From positions 57,094,709 to 57,158,708 of the forward strand of contig CM043971.1 in assembly GCA_014529385.2 (NCBI GenBank): a DNA stretch of 64,000 bases. Direction: 5' to 3'. This DNA comes from Adiantum capillus-veneris. Taxonomy: Eukaryota; Streptophyta; Polypodiopsida; Polypodiales; Pteridaceae. Positions 23,904-35,979 of this stretch are shown here, one piece after another (the first letter of the stretch is position 1; the number at the start of each line of letters is the position of its first letter). The position numbers were made by a program, and so were the translations under genes. The notes under the pieces are model-generated. The model was not told the DNA's origin and searched no databases. It saw only the letters and a program-made list of their open reading frames with translations.

Positions 23904-26900
23904 TCATCTCAAGAATGAGTTTGGGTAATCTTTTAAGAGCGTCGATTCGTCTTCCCAAGTTGCATCTTCTTCAGGGTAATCCTTCCACTTTACCAGATGC
24001 TCAGTGATAGTTCTGTTGCGTAACTTTCTTTCCCTTGTTTCAAGTACATAGTCAGGTTGGAGCTCGAGAACTCCTTGTGCTAGCATGACTATCTGATCTG
24101 AGTCCAAGAATTGATCAGGATTGGGAATATAGGGTTTGAGTAAGCTGACATGGAATACATCATGAACCTTCAAGTTTACAGGTAACTTTAGCTTGTAGGC
24201 CTGGTCACTTACAACCTTAATGATCTCGAATGGTCCACAGTACCTTGGGCTTAGCTTCTTGTATCTGCCTAGCGATAAATTGTTTTTCTTAGGTCGGACT
24301 CGGAGAAAAACCTTATCTCCTTCCTTGAAAGTTCTATCTGTGCGGTTCTTATCTGCATAGTACTTCTGCCTATCTTGAGCTACCTGAATGTCCTGGCGAA
24401 TGGCTCTAGTGTGTGCTTCCATATCTTCTAACATCTTTCTAGAGGCTTCTACTCTGATGGTTGGATCTGAAAAGTTTAGTGGTGCTAAACAGTCCTGTCC
24501 ATAAAGAGCTTTGAAAGGTGGCATTCCAATGCTTCGGTGTTCAGAAGAGTTATAAGCATATTCTACCAAAGGTAGATATTGTAACCACTTCTTTGGTTCT
24601 TGCGAACAATAGGCTCTGAGAATGTCCTCAATGACTTGATTAACTCTTTCGGTTTGCTCGTCAGTCTGCAGATGATATGTTGTGCTGAAGGCTAATTGTG
24701 ACCCAATAGATTGGAAAAGAGAGGTCCAAAATTTTGATGTAAACTTGGCATCTCTATCGCTGACGATACGCTTGGGTAGACCATGTAACCTAAAAATCTC
24801 CTTGATGAATACCCGACTAACATCTAAAGCAGTAAAGGTCGTCTTTACGGGTATTAGATAAGCCACTTTTGTGAGCATGTCAACAACCACAAAAACAGAA
24901 TCATACCCTCCTATAGAAGGTAACCCTGTAACAAAATCCATACTGATGCATTCCCACTTCATCTGGGGTATGTCAAGAGGTTGAAGTTGCCCTGGTAATT
25001 TGATCCTTTCGGCCTTTATCCGTTGACAAGAAATACATTGCCTCACATAGCGAAGTATGTTTCCTTTCATTCCATACCAGAAATAACTCCTTCTGACGGC
25101 GTGAAGAGTTTTAGCATAGCCTGGGTGTCCGGATGTAGGGCTATCGTGTGCTTCATATAGAATGGCCTTCTTTCAAGCTGGGTCTCTGGGTACACAGAGT
25201 CTATTTCTGTAGTAAAGACATCCTCCCATAAGAGAGTAATCTTTCGCTTCAGGCATCTTATTCTGCTGGACTAATGAAGCCATACGTTGGTACTCTGGAT
25301 CTTCGAGGGATGATTCTTTGATTCTATCCCAGATAGGGTTATTTGGAATAGAGATAGCTGCGAGAAACGATTTTCGGCTAAGACCATCTGCAACTGCATT
25401 TTCCTTCCCTGGTCTATACTTTATGTCAAGGTCATATTCCTGTAATAGCTCTATCCATCGCCGTTGTTGCATATTGAGAATGGGTTGAGTAAAAATCCAC
25501 TTTAAACTCTTGTGGTCTGTAACCAACTGAAACTTGCGTCCAAGAAGATAATGTCTCCATAACTTCAGTGCATGTATAACTGCTAAAAGTTCCAAGTCAT
25601 GAGTAGGATAGTTCTTCTCATGATCTCTCAGCTTTCGCAAAGTATATGCCACCGGTCTTCCTTCTTGAGTAAGAACTCCGCCTAGAGCGAATTTGCTAGC
25701 GTCGGTCGCTACTTCAAATTCCTTACTGAAATCTGGAAGCTTTAAAATAGGAGCTGAGACCAAGAATCTTTTTAGCTTAGCAAAACTAGACTCGTGCTCG
25801 GTCTTCCAATCGATCCTCATTCCTTTCTTCAGGAGTTCCGTCAAAGGTGCAGCAATACGTGCATAATCCTTGACAAAAATCTTGTATCATCCCGTTATTC
25901 CAAGAAATCCCCTTACTTCGCTGACAGTTGATGGTTGAGGCCAGTCAACGATGTCCTTGACTTTGTCTGGGTCCACTGAAATCCCTTCAGCCGAAAAGAC
26001 AAATCCAAGATAGTTGACCTTTGGTGAGCAAAAAGTGCACTTGCTCTCTTTAGCGTAAAGTTGGTGTTCTTGAAGAAGATCAAGGACTTTGCGAACATGT
26101 TCTTTATGATCTGCCTCGTCTTTGGAATAGATCAGAATGTCATCAAAGAAAACCAAGACAAAATCATCTAGGTAAGGTCTGAAAATATCCTGCATAAGTC
26201 GGTTGAAGCTTGCAGGAGCATTTGTTAGACCAAAAGACATTACTGTGAATTCATAGTGCCCATACCTAGTATTGAAAGCTGTCTTCGGAATATCTGATTC
26301 CTTGATCCTGATTTGGTAATATCCTTACCTTAGATCTATCTTTGTAAATATTTTGGCGCCGTGGAGTCTGTCCAAAAGTTCGTCAATCCTTGGAATTGGA
26401 TACTTGTTCTTGACAGTTACCTGGTTCAGTCCACGATAGTTTATGCATAGCCTTAAGGTCCCATCCTTCTTCTTTTGGAAAAGAATTGGAGCACCCCAAG
26501 GAGAAGTACTGGGTCGAATGAATCCTTGCTCAATGAGTTGCCTAAGTTGTTCTTTGAGTTCGATGGCCTCCGGAAGTGACATTTTATAAGGTCTTTTTGA
26601 GATAGGTTCACACCCAGGGATAGTCTCGATCTCATGATCTACCTCTCTGTGTGGTGGAAGATTCGTAAGGTCTTCGGGGAATACATCATCATACTCTCTC
26701 AACCAGTTTGGTCGAAGTGAGGTATCTGATTGGTCCACCTTGTTGAGTTTAACTGCATATATTTGCTGACCCTTCCTTAGTCCCTTCAAAAGTCTGCTGG
26801 CCTTAACTAGAGTAGCCTTAGGTCTCCCATTTTCCCCCTGGATTAAGGCTTCATTTCCCAAGTTATCTGTAAATGTAAAGTTTCCTTGTGCACAATGGAT

Positions 26901-28157
26901 ACGGGCCTTATTTTGCTTTAACCAGTCCATCCCTAGTATCCCATCAAAGAATCCTAAGGGTAGGGTTCGAAATTGGGCAGAAGTTGGGTGTCCCCCTAAA
27001 TCAAAGTCAATTTTGCCTCCAGAGTGTTGAGATACTACCTCCTTGCCGTTTGCTAACTCGACAACTAGTTTGCTTGACGGATACTTATCTAGCTTAAGCT
27101 TTCTCATGCATCTGGGTGAAAGAAATGAAAGAGTACTGCCACAATCTATAAGGAAGTTAACTTGTTCACCTCTGAGAGATCCTGGCGTATGAATGACTGC
27201 ATATTGCTCGCAACCATTGGGATTGTCAATTGTAGCATGTAGGGTTGCTCTCTCCACTGCTTCATCACCCACAGTTGGTTGAACTACTGCGGCATTCACT
27301 CTGGTGGTAGCTCCACGTCCTCGCCCTCTGTTCATTCTTCCGCGTCCTCCTCTTCCATTAGCTTGGCCACGCCCACGGGTATTCAAGGGTATGGCATTGG
27401 CGTTGGTTGCATGAATGTTCCTGGGGCAATTGGATCTGTAGTGTCCATGCTCGCCGCAACAATAGCATCGAACATCACGGAACTCCATGGTTGTGGTGGT
27501 AGCCACAATAGGGCGCTGGTTATAGGTTTGGTTGGCTGATCTGTTGTCCCAAGCAGTGTTCCTTGCCCTCTTTGCCCAATGATTCCGCCTATTCTGATTA
27601 GCCTTTTGTACTTCAAGAGCTAGAGGTTTAGCCCTCAACAAGGCATCCTGTAGTGTTGACGGCCTGAGAGCCTCCAGCCGAGTGTTCAAGGGATCGATTA
27701 GTCCTTGACAGAACCTCGCCACCTGTTGTTCCAAGGTCATCTTAGGAGCATATCTCCGAAGAGTGACAAACTTTGCATAGTATTCTTCGACCGTTGAATT
27801 CAGCTGCCGAAGTGAAAAGAATTCATTCATTTTCAAGGCCCTATAGGCAGGTGGTAAATAACGCCCCATTATCGTAGCTTTGATGTCTTCCCAAGACTGG
27901 GAAGATCCCTTAATATTCATGTCCCTGCAATGTTGCTTCCACCATATCTTGGCATCGCCAGTCAAGCGGAACATCGCAAGCATGGTCTGATTCACGGGTT
28001 GGGTTCCTGCAGCTTCAAAGTAGTCGTCCATGGCTTCCATCCATACTTCCGCATCTCTCTCCACATTTGCCCCCTCGCCCTTAAAGATCGGAGGTTGGGT
28101 TTGTTTGAGGAGAAGCTTCTTCTCTTGCGCTGCCGAGTACAGAGCAACAGGCGGTAC
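23904..28157 (-). pseudogene. Tekay-like gag-pol polyprotein with three stops
   Basis: The frame opens at a likely 3' splice site (28158/28157) and has no ATG before the conserved gag region ([16 protein letters not shown]). In order: gag; zinc knuckle [15 protein letters not shown] (about 27425-27472); protease LIDCGST (about 27140); RT with [15 protein letters not shown] and FFDDILIYS (about 26130); RNase H with TDASKFALGG; integrase zinc region, SMDFVTGLP and SDRDAKF; and a C-terminal chromodomain (LVKWKDYPEEDATWE, about 23915-24050) that would guide insertion to marked chromatin. Single nonsense codons at 26325-26327, 25887-25889 and 25173-25175 are the only breaks I see. Confidence 0.92.
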
Positions 28158-28292
28158 CTACATGGGTTATACGAAATTCTTGATACCATTACTTGAATTT
28201 CAAGAGACACGATACTTTAATAAAATTCAAAATTCCACTTTATCAAGAGACAGAGATTCAGAGACAAAAAGCACTTTATTGATGGAAATTTA

Positions 28293-28877
28293 TTACAATC
28301 GAAACTCCTCAAGGTTTAGAATGACTGGTGACCGCTTATTACAAGGCTTTATGGATTTGCGTATAACATACGCATAGGAAATGGTATTGACATGATGCAC
28401 TACTTCATTTGTGTAATAGTTCTTATACACATTCTTGAGGGGATAATAAACTAAGATATCGGGCCGGAGTTCCGCTTTCAGTAATCCAAAGGTTTTGACT
28501 CGGTTTGTTGGAATCACATTGGTGACCTTCTCCAAGACCCAGTCATTGATGGTTTGGTTGGAGTTGCCCGAAACAGTCTGATCCAATCGTGTGGGCACCA
28601 AGTAGAATATCTCTATTACTCTCAACTCTTCTCCCCAACGTATCTTCTTCAAGTCGGTAGCCAGGCATCCTAGCTTCCGAGCATTGATGTAGTAAACCCC
28701 TCCTGGAAATGTCCAATCAAGTTCCCATCCTTTGTCAATGCGAGTGGAGTGTGGCGTATAAGCCTTCAACAGTATCTCCATGACATCTCGCCTGAACAGG
28801 TAAACAGGGGATCTTCGAGCTTGCTCATAAATAAGCTCAAACACTTGGAACTTCCGATATTCGAGCACGGGGTCTTC
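28293..28877 (-). CDS. Extra 5' ORF of the Tekay-like element, unknown function
   Basis: A 195-codon open frame lies between the primer site and gag. It has no ATG of its own near its start but begins right after a splice-acceptor-like TTGCAG (28878-28880) and is in phase 0 with the LTR leader exon. Visible segments include YRKFQVFELIYEQARRSPVY, GWELDWTFPGGVYYI and EVVHHVNTISYAYVI; I recognise no family. It ends at a stop at 28293, before the gag acceptor. If used, alternative splicing would give a separate short protein sharing the LTR-encoded N-terminus. The open frame with protein-like composition argues against chance, but expression is unproven. Confidence 0.5.
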   Translation of the reverse strand, partial: EDPVLEYRKFQVFELIYEQARRSPVYLFRRDVMEILLKAYTPHSTRIDKGWELDWTFPGGVYYINARKLGCLATDLKKIRWGEELRVIEIFYLVPTRLDQTVSGNSNQTINDWVLEKVTNVIPTNRVKTFGLLKAELRPDILVYYPLKNVYKNYYTNEVVHHVNTISYAYVIRKSIKPCNKRSPVILNLEEFRL

Positions 28878-28976
28878 CTGCAACACCAATGCAAGGAATT
28901 CGGATCAACTACCTATATACTTTCAGTTCCTTTTAAATGTTCAAACAATACGACTTTATTTTCCCAGCCTAACCTA

Positions 28977-28989
28977 GGCTCTGATGCCA
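28977..28989 (-). other. Tekay-like primer binding site
   Basis: Reads TGGCATCAGAGCC on the minus strand, one base from the common plant initiator tRNA-Met site TGGTATCAGAGC, two bases from the LTR edge. Confidence 0.75.
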
Positions 28990-30071
28990 GGTGTGAGGTC
29001 CCCACCCCGTCGTATCAAACAACGGATCTGATGGTAAACCTGATGGCCACTAGATCTATAGCAGAAGCAAACAAAATGGTTCAGGGTTCAACTAGCGGAC
29101 GATCTCTCATCACAAAGTGAGTCGAGTTCGAGCCTACTAGCAACGAGATCTAGCTCCACCTCGCAGGGGAAGCGTACTTAACTATCTAGCGATCCTAAGA
29201 CCCACCTTCCAAGAGGAGAGAAACCCCGAGTGCCTTTTTCCCCATGTTTCAGAGGCACGTACTCTCGAGGATTCGCCGCTCTAGGGGCAATGAGTAATAC
29301 CAATATCGAGTAAGCACTATGGGGACAGAGAGTTCCCGACCAATCGGGACCACCCATCTCGTAGGCTTTGGCAACCCGAGCCAAGCCCCCCACTTTCCAC
29401 CCCCACACTCACACTTCCTTGTGTGATCTAATTACTACCACAAAGGTTGTTCAACATAGATATTCCTTGTTTAATTCCGAATCACATGGTTCGTTAAAAC
29501 AGCCCTTCAACCAGTATTGCAAACAACACCAAGACAAAATTCTAGTAAAAATTCTACTCAAACTTATTCATAAAAATTCCAATGTTCTGGAGGTACAACA
29601 TCCCCCCTCCAGCGAGAGTTCACTCCTCCCGTTGTCGCCTAGCTGCCCATACAACTAGGTATGTCCACCACATAGAAAGCACGTCATGGACACTCCCACC
29701 GCATAGAAAGCAAGACGTGGGTTCCCACCGCATAGAAAGCAACTCGTGGGTATCCACCGCATAGAAAGCATGTCGTGGATTCAAGAGCCCTAACGAGGAA
29801 CTCTGTCCCCTTTGATCAGTAGGGGGGTCAGGACTGATTCAACATTGGAAATAAAATGAACATGTCGAGCTAAATTTTCCCTAGCTAACATTCTTTCCTC
29901 TTGCAAACACCATACCCATCAATCATTTCTTTCCTACTTTATACTTAAATGTACTATGCATTCGATGCCGAGGTTTCTGTCGGATTTCTCCAACATGTTC
30001 GGGGATATGTTCATTCCTAACTAATCGTATGCAATGTTAATTAAACAACTTGAATAGAAATTGGGACCTAC

Positions 30072-30212
30072 CTCTTCCATTTCCTCGTCAATAGCCCGTG
30101 AGATGGCCGGTATTTGCTCGTCCATGGGAGCTTTCCCCTTCCCGTTGACATTGCTCGTTCTTGCTTCGCGATCATGGGCACCATTGAAGCGCGTCCTTTT
30201 AACCGGGGCCAT
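30072..30212 (-). CDS. LTR-encoded first exon of gag (47 codons)
   Basis: ATG at 30212 opens MAPVKRTRF, then EARTSN and GKGKAPMDEQ, and ends EEMEE at 30072 directly before a consensus donor GTAGGT (30071). The exon is exactly 47 codons, so it leaves phase 0. Two acceptors downstream fit this phase: 28158 (opens gag-pol, intron 1914 nt) and 28878 (opens the extra ORF, intron 1194 nt). Both introns remove U5, the primer site and the leader. A related exon with the same phase occurs in the diverged solo LTR. What is seen is the frame and splice signals; the splicing itself is inferred. Confidence 0.6.
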
Positions 30213-31055
30213 TTCTCACTACTTTAAATGATTATCTTGGAGAAAGAGCTAAGGTTCACAAGCATCATAACAGTCCAATGGGTAGATTAGCGACATCAAT
30301 TAATCCCTCCTATATGAGAGTCTAGATTTCTTTCATAAAGCAATCATTAGGGATGGCACATAATCCTATGGGAACCAGCTCTAAGATAATTACTCGGCTT
30401 ACATGATCAAGAGTAATTAGGATTTCACTATTGGAATTACCAGAGAATTGGATTAAGTATGATTAAACTATTTCCTAGCAATTTAGATGATGCAGATTTA
30501 CCCTATGCATATGTGTGAGGAAAAACCAATTCTTAGAGACTTTATTGACGGATTAATCTCTCCTTAATTACGTCTTAATGCATAAGAGAAATGAATTCAA
30601 TTAAGCTACAATGTTAATGAGTGATTACAATAGTGATTCTCTTCAATCTGCACAAATACTAGCTTACCGATTAATTACTATGCTATCTAGAGAGAGAAGA
30701 TTCTAATAATTATGCTCTAATCATTAATCGAGAGTGAAGAATGGCTGATAATTCAGCTATGGAATGATGATTACATAATAGAGTACGTATAAGGAGAATT
30801 TAGAGAGTAGTCATAGAAATTTTCGGCTAGGAATAGGCATAATGTACGAGAAATTTTGATGGTAGAGAAAGAGATTTTCAGATGGCATTAATTAAACTGT
30901 CGTTACCGTGATTAAGAGCTGGTAATCTTCTCGATTTTCTGATCTAATCGAGCTTCTTGAGATGAAAATTCGGCAGCACCTCCCTCCTAGCTTCTTCTTC
31001 AATAGGTGTGTGATTCGGCAGCACCTCCCCAATGTATGTGGGTGTGTGTGTATGC

Positions 31056-31093
<38 letters not shown>

Positions 31094-31099
31094 CAGGTC

Positions 31100-31107
31100 T
31101 TTAAATA
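31100..31107 (-). promoter_or_regulatory. TATA box of the Tekay-like 5' LTR
   Basis: TATTTAAA on the minus strand, about 890 bp upstream of the LTR-encoded ATG and next to a GT/CA microsatellite; conserved in the other LTR. Confidence 0.5.
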
Positions 31108-31762
31108 GGCTCCTACAGGCTGAAAATCGATCTGGGTTGCTAAATGCATCTGGGAGCTTCTCCAGTTAAGCATGGCAAGTCCAGTTCTCTGCCCACCAAG
31201 TGTCAGGTTTGCTTGGTTAACTGGTTCTGAGACTGAGTTGCAGGCTTGGCAGCTTTCCCAAGACTCCCACAAAGCAAGAGGGCGCCCCCTAGCTGCTAAA
31301 GCTGATCTGGAGTGGCCTGGGACCTGTTCCCACACAGTCCCGGGCCCCCGGTACCTCCCCGGACAATTTTTAGGAAATTTGGTTCTAGGCTAAAACGGGT
31401 CATACGAATCGGATTTTGATGCCGTAAATTTCCATACGAAGCTCTAACTAAGGCGTACTGGCCGGAGTACGTGCCATATTTAGTAGCCCCCGGGGTCTGA
31501 AAATGCATTTTTTTCAAATTTGGGGTACGGGTGCAGTTTTTCGAGACGGTCGAGACTGGACGGTTCGGGTGACCAAAAACTTACTATTTTTGGAAATTTT
31601 TCACAAAAATTATTTTAATTCACATTTTGAAGCTTTATAACATTCTAAACATCATGGCACTGGCAGAATTTGGAAAACTGCTAAAAATAGTAACTTATTC
31701 CATTGTATTCATTTCGTGGTACAAGGGTGCTCTTGTGATCGGGTCAAAGACCTTACACATGA

Positions 31763-32879
31763 TCATAAAATTCATGCTTCTGCACACGAACATGAAGGAC
31801 CAAAGCATGAACAATATGAATACATGAAGAAGAAGGAGATGATACACAAACCCGAGTCAAGCATGAAGTGAAAGATGACAATGACACAACTTTTACCCTT
31901 TCTATGATTATGATGTACTCTATAATTGAACTAAAAGGCTTGACTAAATGGCCACCTTGTGAACCATAGAGAGATATATCATGTTGAACCTCCTATGATG
32001 TATCAATGGACCATCACAAGCCCTAGATGAATCACTAGAGAGTACCATGATAAGGTTTAAGGGGAAGCTTGTTAGGGTAAACCTCCTCATGGATATCATC
32101 CCTATGACACATAATATATGAGGCATACATGCATGCATGATATAGATCCATGACCCATGAAGACTACATTAAATGAAGTCCAAAGAATACATTAAAAAAA
32201 ATCCATGATCTCTATCTTTTTAGTAGCCTAGCTTTGGGCTATAAAAAGTAGCATGTACTTAGCTCATTAAATAATATAATGCATTGCTATCACCTTTGCA
32301 TACACATGAGTCTACTCCTTGATTAGCTTGTATTAACTCCATTATGCTAATCATCTAATGAATGCCACTAGCATTTACCCTCCTTAACACTAGGTGCGAA
32401 GAGCTTCAAAAACTAAGAATGAGGGAGAATTTGGGGACACAAGCTCAATCTTTCCATTCAAGAGATCGAAGTTATAACTATGCAATTAGAGGCGAGGCCA
32501 CAAGATTCCATGAAAGAGGTTGGGGTTTTTTATGTCTTTTGTGCTTATATGTGAGTAGTGTTCATGGTTGTGTGGGTTTTTTATCTTCTCATCACAAACT
32601 CGCTCACTATTACAAGCAGATTCAGAAAGGGGTTGGGGTTTTTTATTTCCCTTCACAAATGCTCTTAGAATTTGAAGCATCCTTAGAAAGAGGGATTATG
32701 AAAAACACAAGTACTCTTCACAAACTATTTTGGGATTTTCATCACAAACTCACATAGCTAGGGGTTTTGCATGTTCTTGGCTAGATTGCAACTGGACATA
32801 TTTTTTTTGGTGAACCTGACGCAAAAAGGCTAGGGTGAGAGTTCTTTTTGTCATCATAAAGAGGTTGAAATATGGCTAA
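31763..32879. other. Unassigned repeat-like sequence
   Basis: No gene is recognised. An approximately 112-bp imperfect tandem duplication is visible around 32513-32760 (GGTTGGGGTTTTTTAT in both units). Confidence 0.4.
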
Positions 32880-33500
32880 ATAACAAGAGCAACATGGGAT
32901 TTAGCCTAATGCAAACACGAGTGTATAGTTCAAGCATTTGCATGTTACATGCAACAATAGCAAGCTATGGAAAGGCTAAAGTGTCTACCACAAGCATTCA
33001 ATATGAACAAAATGGATCAATTCAAAGGGAAAGATGTATCTAAGTACTTGCAACATTGTGTAAAAGAAATGGAGATAAATCCAGCGCCTAAAGCTAGCAC
33101 AGTAGTCATTTTGAGCTTGCTATAGTTCCAAAAATATTAGAGGACATGTAAAGATAAGCAAGGACCATGGGGAATATTGAATTTTGGGAAGCTTTTGCAA
33201 AATCTCTAAAGCAAGAGTACTTCAAGGAGGATTCAGAATGTGTTACAAAGAGGATGTTTTTAGAATTGGTTGGTTTCCCTAAAAGAAGGACTTTGTCCAA
33301 TGGAGTTACTGAGGGACTTTGAGCAACAATATGCTCAATTGCAAGCAATAGGATAGAGCACCTTGGATGTAGAGAAGACGTAGCTATTTTTAGAATTTTC
33401 TTGACAACGGGCTCGTGAGTCATTACCAACCAACTGCAATTGATACTCGACGTTGTTTTCCATGGTTCCATGCCAACAATGTGCTACCTTCGGTAGGTGC
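32880..33500 (+). pseudogene. Decayed Ty3/gypsy-like gag fragment
   Basis: Plus-strand fragments in shifting frames read like retroviral-type gag: MDQFKGKDVSKYLQHC near 33009, an FWEAFAKSLKQEYF segment near 33182, and MELLRDFEQQYAQLQ near 33300, with stops in between. The pattern W..F...L...Y, then L..FE..Y..L, is typical of plant gypsy gag. Assignment is by eye; from 33501 to 34308 nothing further is recognised. Confidence 0.45.
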
Positions 33501-34308
33501 AAGGTGATCCATTGAGTGGATTTGGTAGCAAGGGTTTAAAAAAATGTGTAGGCCTTTTCTTTTGGACCATAAGGCCCAGCTAGCAACCCAAAAAGAACAT
33601 GGTGAAGACTCACGTTGGCATTTCAAAACAAAATTTTAACTTTAATAACCAGTTTTGATGACCAGATGCAAAAAGCATTTACAAAAACTAAAATAAGTGT
33701 GTCTAAAACAAAAGGTTTATGAGACTCTTTAACGAACGGACCCATTTACAAAGTAAATAGTAGTCTCAACGTTTGAATTAGATGGAATCTAAAGAGATCC
33801 CTTGGCTTGGGACTTTATAGCCTTTCTCCTTGTTGTCTAAGGCATGTTTTAACATGCCAAAATAATATACCGACATTTAAAATGTAGGAGCCAATAATGG
33901 GAAATTCAAATTAGTGTAATTCGATCTTGCGCTAGGATTAATAGTCTTGACACACCGAAGCTTAATTCAATATCACTCACTATTGCGAGTTCTGCCAAAA
34001 GGATTGATAGTCTTTTTTTCGACATACTAAAAGGGCCACAGGGAGAGGTGCTTATCCCTTAGCCATGTTACATGGTCGGACAAGTGCCACGTACCACCAG
34101 GCAAGAGCCACATGTTGGCATCACCATGACCACCTAATTGATGCACTACATGTTAGGAATGATGGAGAGAACTCGTAACAACCTTCTAAGAACCTCCTCC
34201 TCGAGTGACCGACCCCAAGAGGAGGATGCACTCGAGTGTCCAAGGGAAAGAGCCCTAGCAACGTGGACACTAGGTGATCACAAAATGTCCCTCTAGAATT
34301 TGACCCAA

Positions 34309-34371
34309 GGGGAAATTTGAATCCACAACCCATAGGTTGAGAGGCCAAAGCCTTACTGTTAGACCAACTCT
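34309..34371 (-). repeat. tRNA-derived SINE head or tRNA pseudogene
   Basis: On the minus strand, GGTCTAACAGTAAGGC resembles an RNA polymerase III A box and GGTTGTGGATTCAAATT a degenerate B box at tRNA-like spacing, with a Leu/Ser-like GCCTCTCAA anticodon-arm context. The cloverleaf is too degenerate for a working tRNA. The SINE body would extend left of 34309, but its end is not defined. Confidence 0.4.
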
Positions 34372-34880
34372 TTGGGGTCGAATTGCTACCTATTAATTAA
34401 TTTGACGTCCGGATTCTCTCTCGTTAGCCTGAAAAAACTGTAGCCTCGCGTTCGTCCCATGTTCCCATGCCATGCTTCTCGAGTTGCCCATCTCTCGATA
34501 CCACTCATTTCCTCGATCACGATAGCACCATGCAGACAAACCAGGGCTTTGGCCGCGTCTAGCGCTTGCTTGTTTCCTGCAACCTAAACCGGCACATGAA
34601 TAGCAAATAGAGCGTTGCACACTCTCCCTCTCTCTCCCTGTCTCTCCGCCTTTGCTCTCACAAAGAGAAACTTCCTCCCTCTCTCCATCTCCTACATCTG
34701 CACCTCTTCCCTTTCCCACACCTGCACGGCATGGAAGTTGCACTCAATGCTCCGGGCTTCCTCCCCTCTGCGACAAAGAAATCCCAAAGTGTGCCTCGGC
34801 TCTGCAACAACTCAGAATCGCAAAAAGGGCCTCTCCGTCTCCCCCTCGCTACCACAAATGGCATCCCGATTCTGCCTTAC

Positions 34881-34881
<1 letters not shown>

Positions 34882-34921
<40 letters not shown>
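34882..34921. repeat. (CT)n microsatellite
   Basis: Uninterrupted CT dinucleotides of about 40 bp in a pyrimidine-rich stretch. Long frames across it are composition artefacts. Confidence 0.95.
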
Positions 34922-34925
<4 letters not shown>

Positions 34926-34983
34926 CATCATCCCTCCTCTTGGATAGATCCATTTCTTTTTGCTTTACAAAAACATCTTGCTA

Positions 34984-35190
34984 GATTCTTACAAAAAGAA
35001 ATGGCAAAATGATTTAGAGGGACATACCTGGGGATAGGATTGATAGTCAATATTCTAAAAGAATTGAGAAAAATTACACGCTAACATCAGTAGTGAAATG
35101 GACATAGAACAATTGGTTTTAGTAGACAAGAATTTGTGTTAATAATCCAGGTATGTCCTACAATCTTTTTGCCATTTGTTTTAAAGGGAA
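34984..35190. repeat. Inverted-repeat unit of about 200 bp
   Basis: AAATGGCAAAATGATTTAGAGGGACATACCTGG near the left edge pairs imperfectly with CCAGGTATGTCCTACAATC...GCCATTTG near the right edge. The middle (35041-35150) matches 63391-63470 elsewhere in the window, which lacks the arms. This could be a MITE or part of a larger repeat; no target duplication is clear. Confidence 0.45.
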
Positions 35191-35532
35191 TCAAAGGAGA
35201 TACTCTTTGGGTCGAGAGAAGAAAAGGTGAACACCTTTTACTTTTGCTTATTAAAGAAACTAATGCATCTCATTTTGTAGTATCTTAGCGATCTTTTTTT
35301 CCATTTGTTTTAAGGGGTATCTGGGTGATGCCTTTGGGCTCCCAGTGAAAAGTTCAAGGAACTGCGAGATGGTGGGGTGTAATGAAAATAAATCTCGCAA
35401 TTGGGGATATTTTGGGAATTCAAAAAAATTTGAAGGGTGTTTTAGAAATTTATGAACAAATATTGGAGATGCTGTAGGTACGAATAGGTCTCTGATGCTC
35501 TCGTGCCTTCGAGGAGAAAAGAGGGTTAGATG

Positions 35533-35749
35533 CAGTGTTCGGGAAAAATGTGTCTCAGCTTAGTATCGTGCCGCTTTCAATTTCAAAAATGCCGGTTGAG
35601 GGCAAGGGGAAAGGGAGAAACTCTGCCCCAAAATAGAGAAAAATAGTGTAAAAACCCAAAAAAATGACCTAATTTTCTAAAATTTCCTCTTGACAAAATC
35701 AAGAAAAGGAATTTTGTATGTTTGGAATAACGATTTTTCCCGAACACTG
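35533..35749. mobile_element. hAT-type MITE, 217 bp, 8-bp TSD
   Basis: Inverted ends CAGTGTTCGGGAAAAAT (17 bp, perfect) are flanked by a perfect 8-bp duplication GTTAGATG (35525-35532 and 35750-35757). An 8-bp duplication with CAGTG-type ends is the signature of the hAT superfamily. No coding capacity. Confidence 0.9.
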
Positions 35750-35979
35750 GTTAGATGGGAACAGAGGGGGGGAAGACTCAAGAGAGTGTGTGAATGACGC
35801 ACGTCAAGGTGTGGGCACAAAGCACAAGGATTTTTTGGAGTTTTTCTTGGATGCCGTTGCGTGCGAGGCACGAGCGCACAGCTGTACAGACGGAGCCATA
35901 GGGAAGCGGAGATTTTGCTCATAGGGAGGTGTAGAGGTTGCACAATGGACGGGAGCTGACGACAGCATCCATCGGTTCT

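Larger units (their letters stand above)
21121..31757 (-). mobile_element. Tekay-like chromovirus (Ty3/gypsy), near-complete
   Basis: Two long LTRs (2752 and 2766 bp), perfect 5-bp duplication CATGA (21116-21120 and 31758-31762), a tRNA-Met-like primer site, a purine tract, and gag-protease-RT-RNase H-integrase-chromodomain on the minus strand. The very long LTRs and the chromodomain after the integrase fit the Tekay/Del chromovirus clade. The main frame is broken only by three nonsense codons (26325, 25887, 25173). Within it, gag seems to be started by an exon in the 5' LTR and joined by splicing. Confidence 0.93.
28992..31757 (-). repeat. Tekay-like 5' LTR
   Basis: 2766 bp, matching 21121-23872 with scattered substitutions. 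On the coding strand it runs TGTAAGG...CTCACA and contains, in order, a TATA box (31100-31107), a CA-repeat leader, the leader exon (30212-30072), a GTAGGT splice donor and four short tandem repeats. Confidence 0.95.

Noticed and set aside
34309-34371. Functional tRNA gene.
   Set aside because: The acceptor stem cannot be formed and the B box is degenerate.
34615-35012. Ser/Leu-rich frames across CT repeats.
   Set aside because: Translation of microsatellite DNA in several frames.
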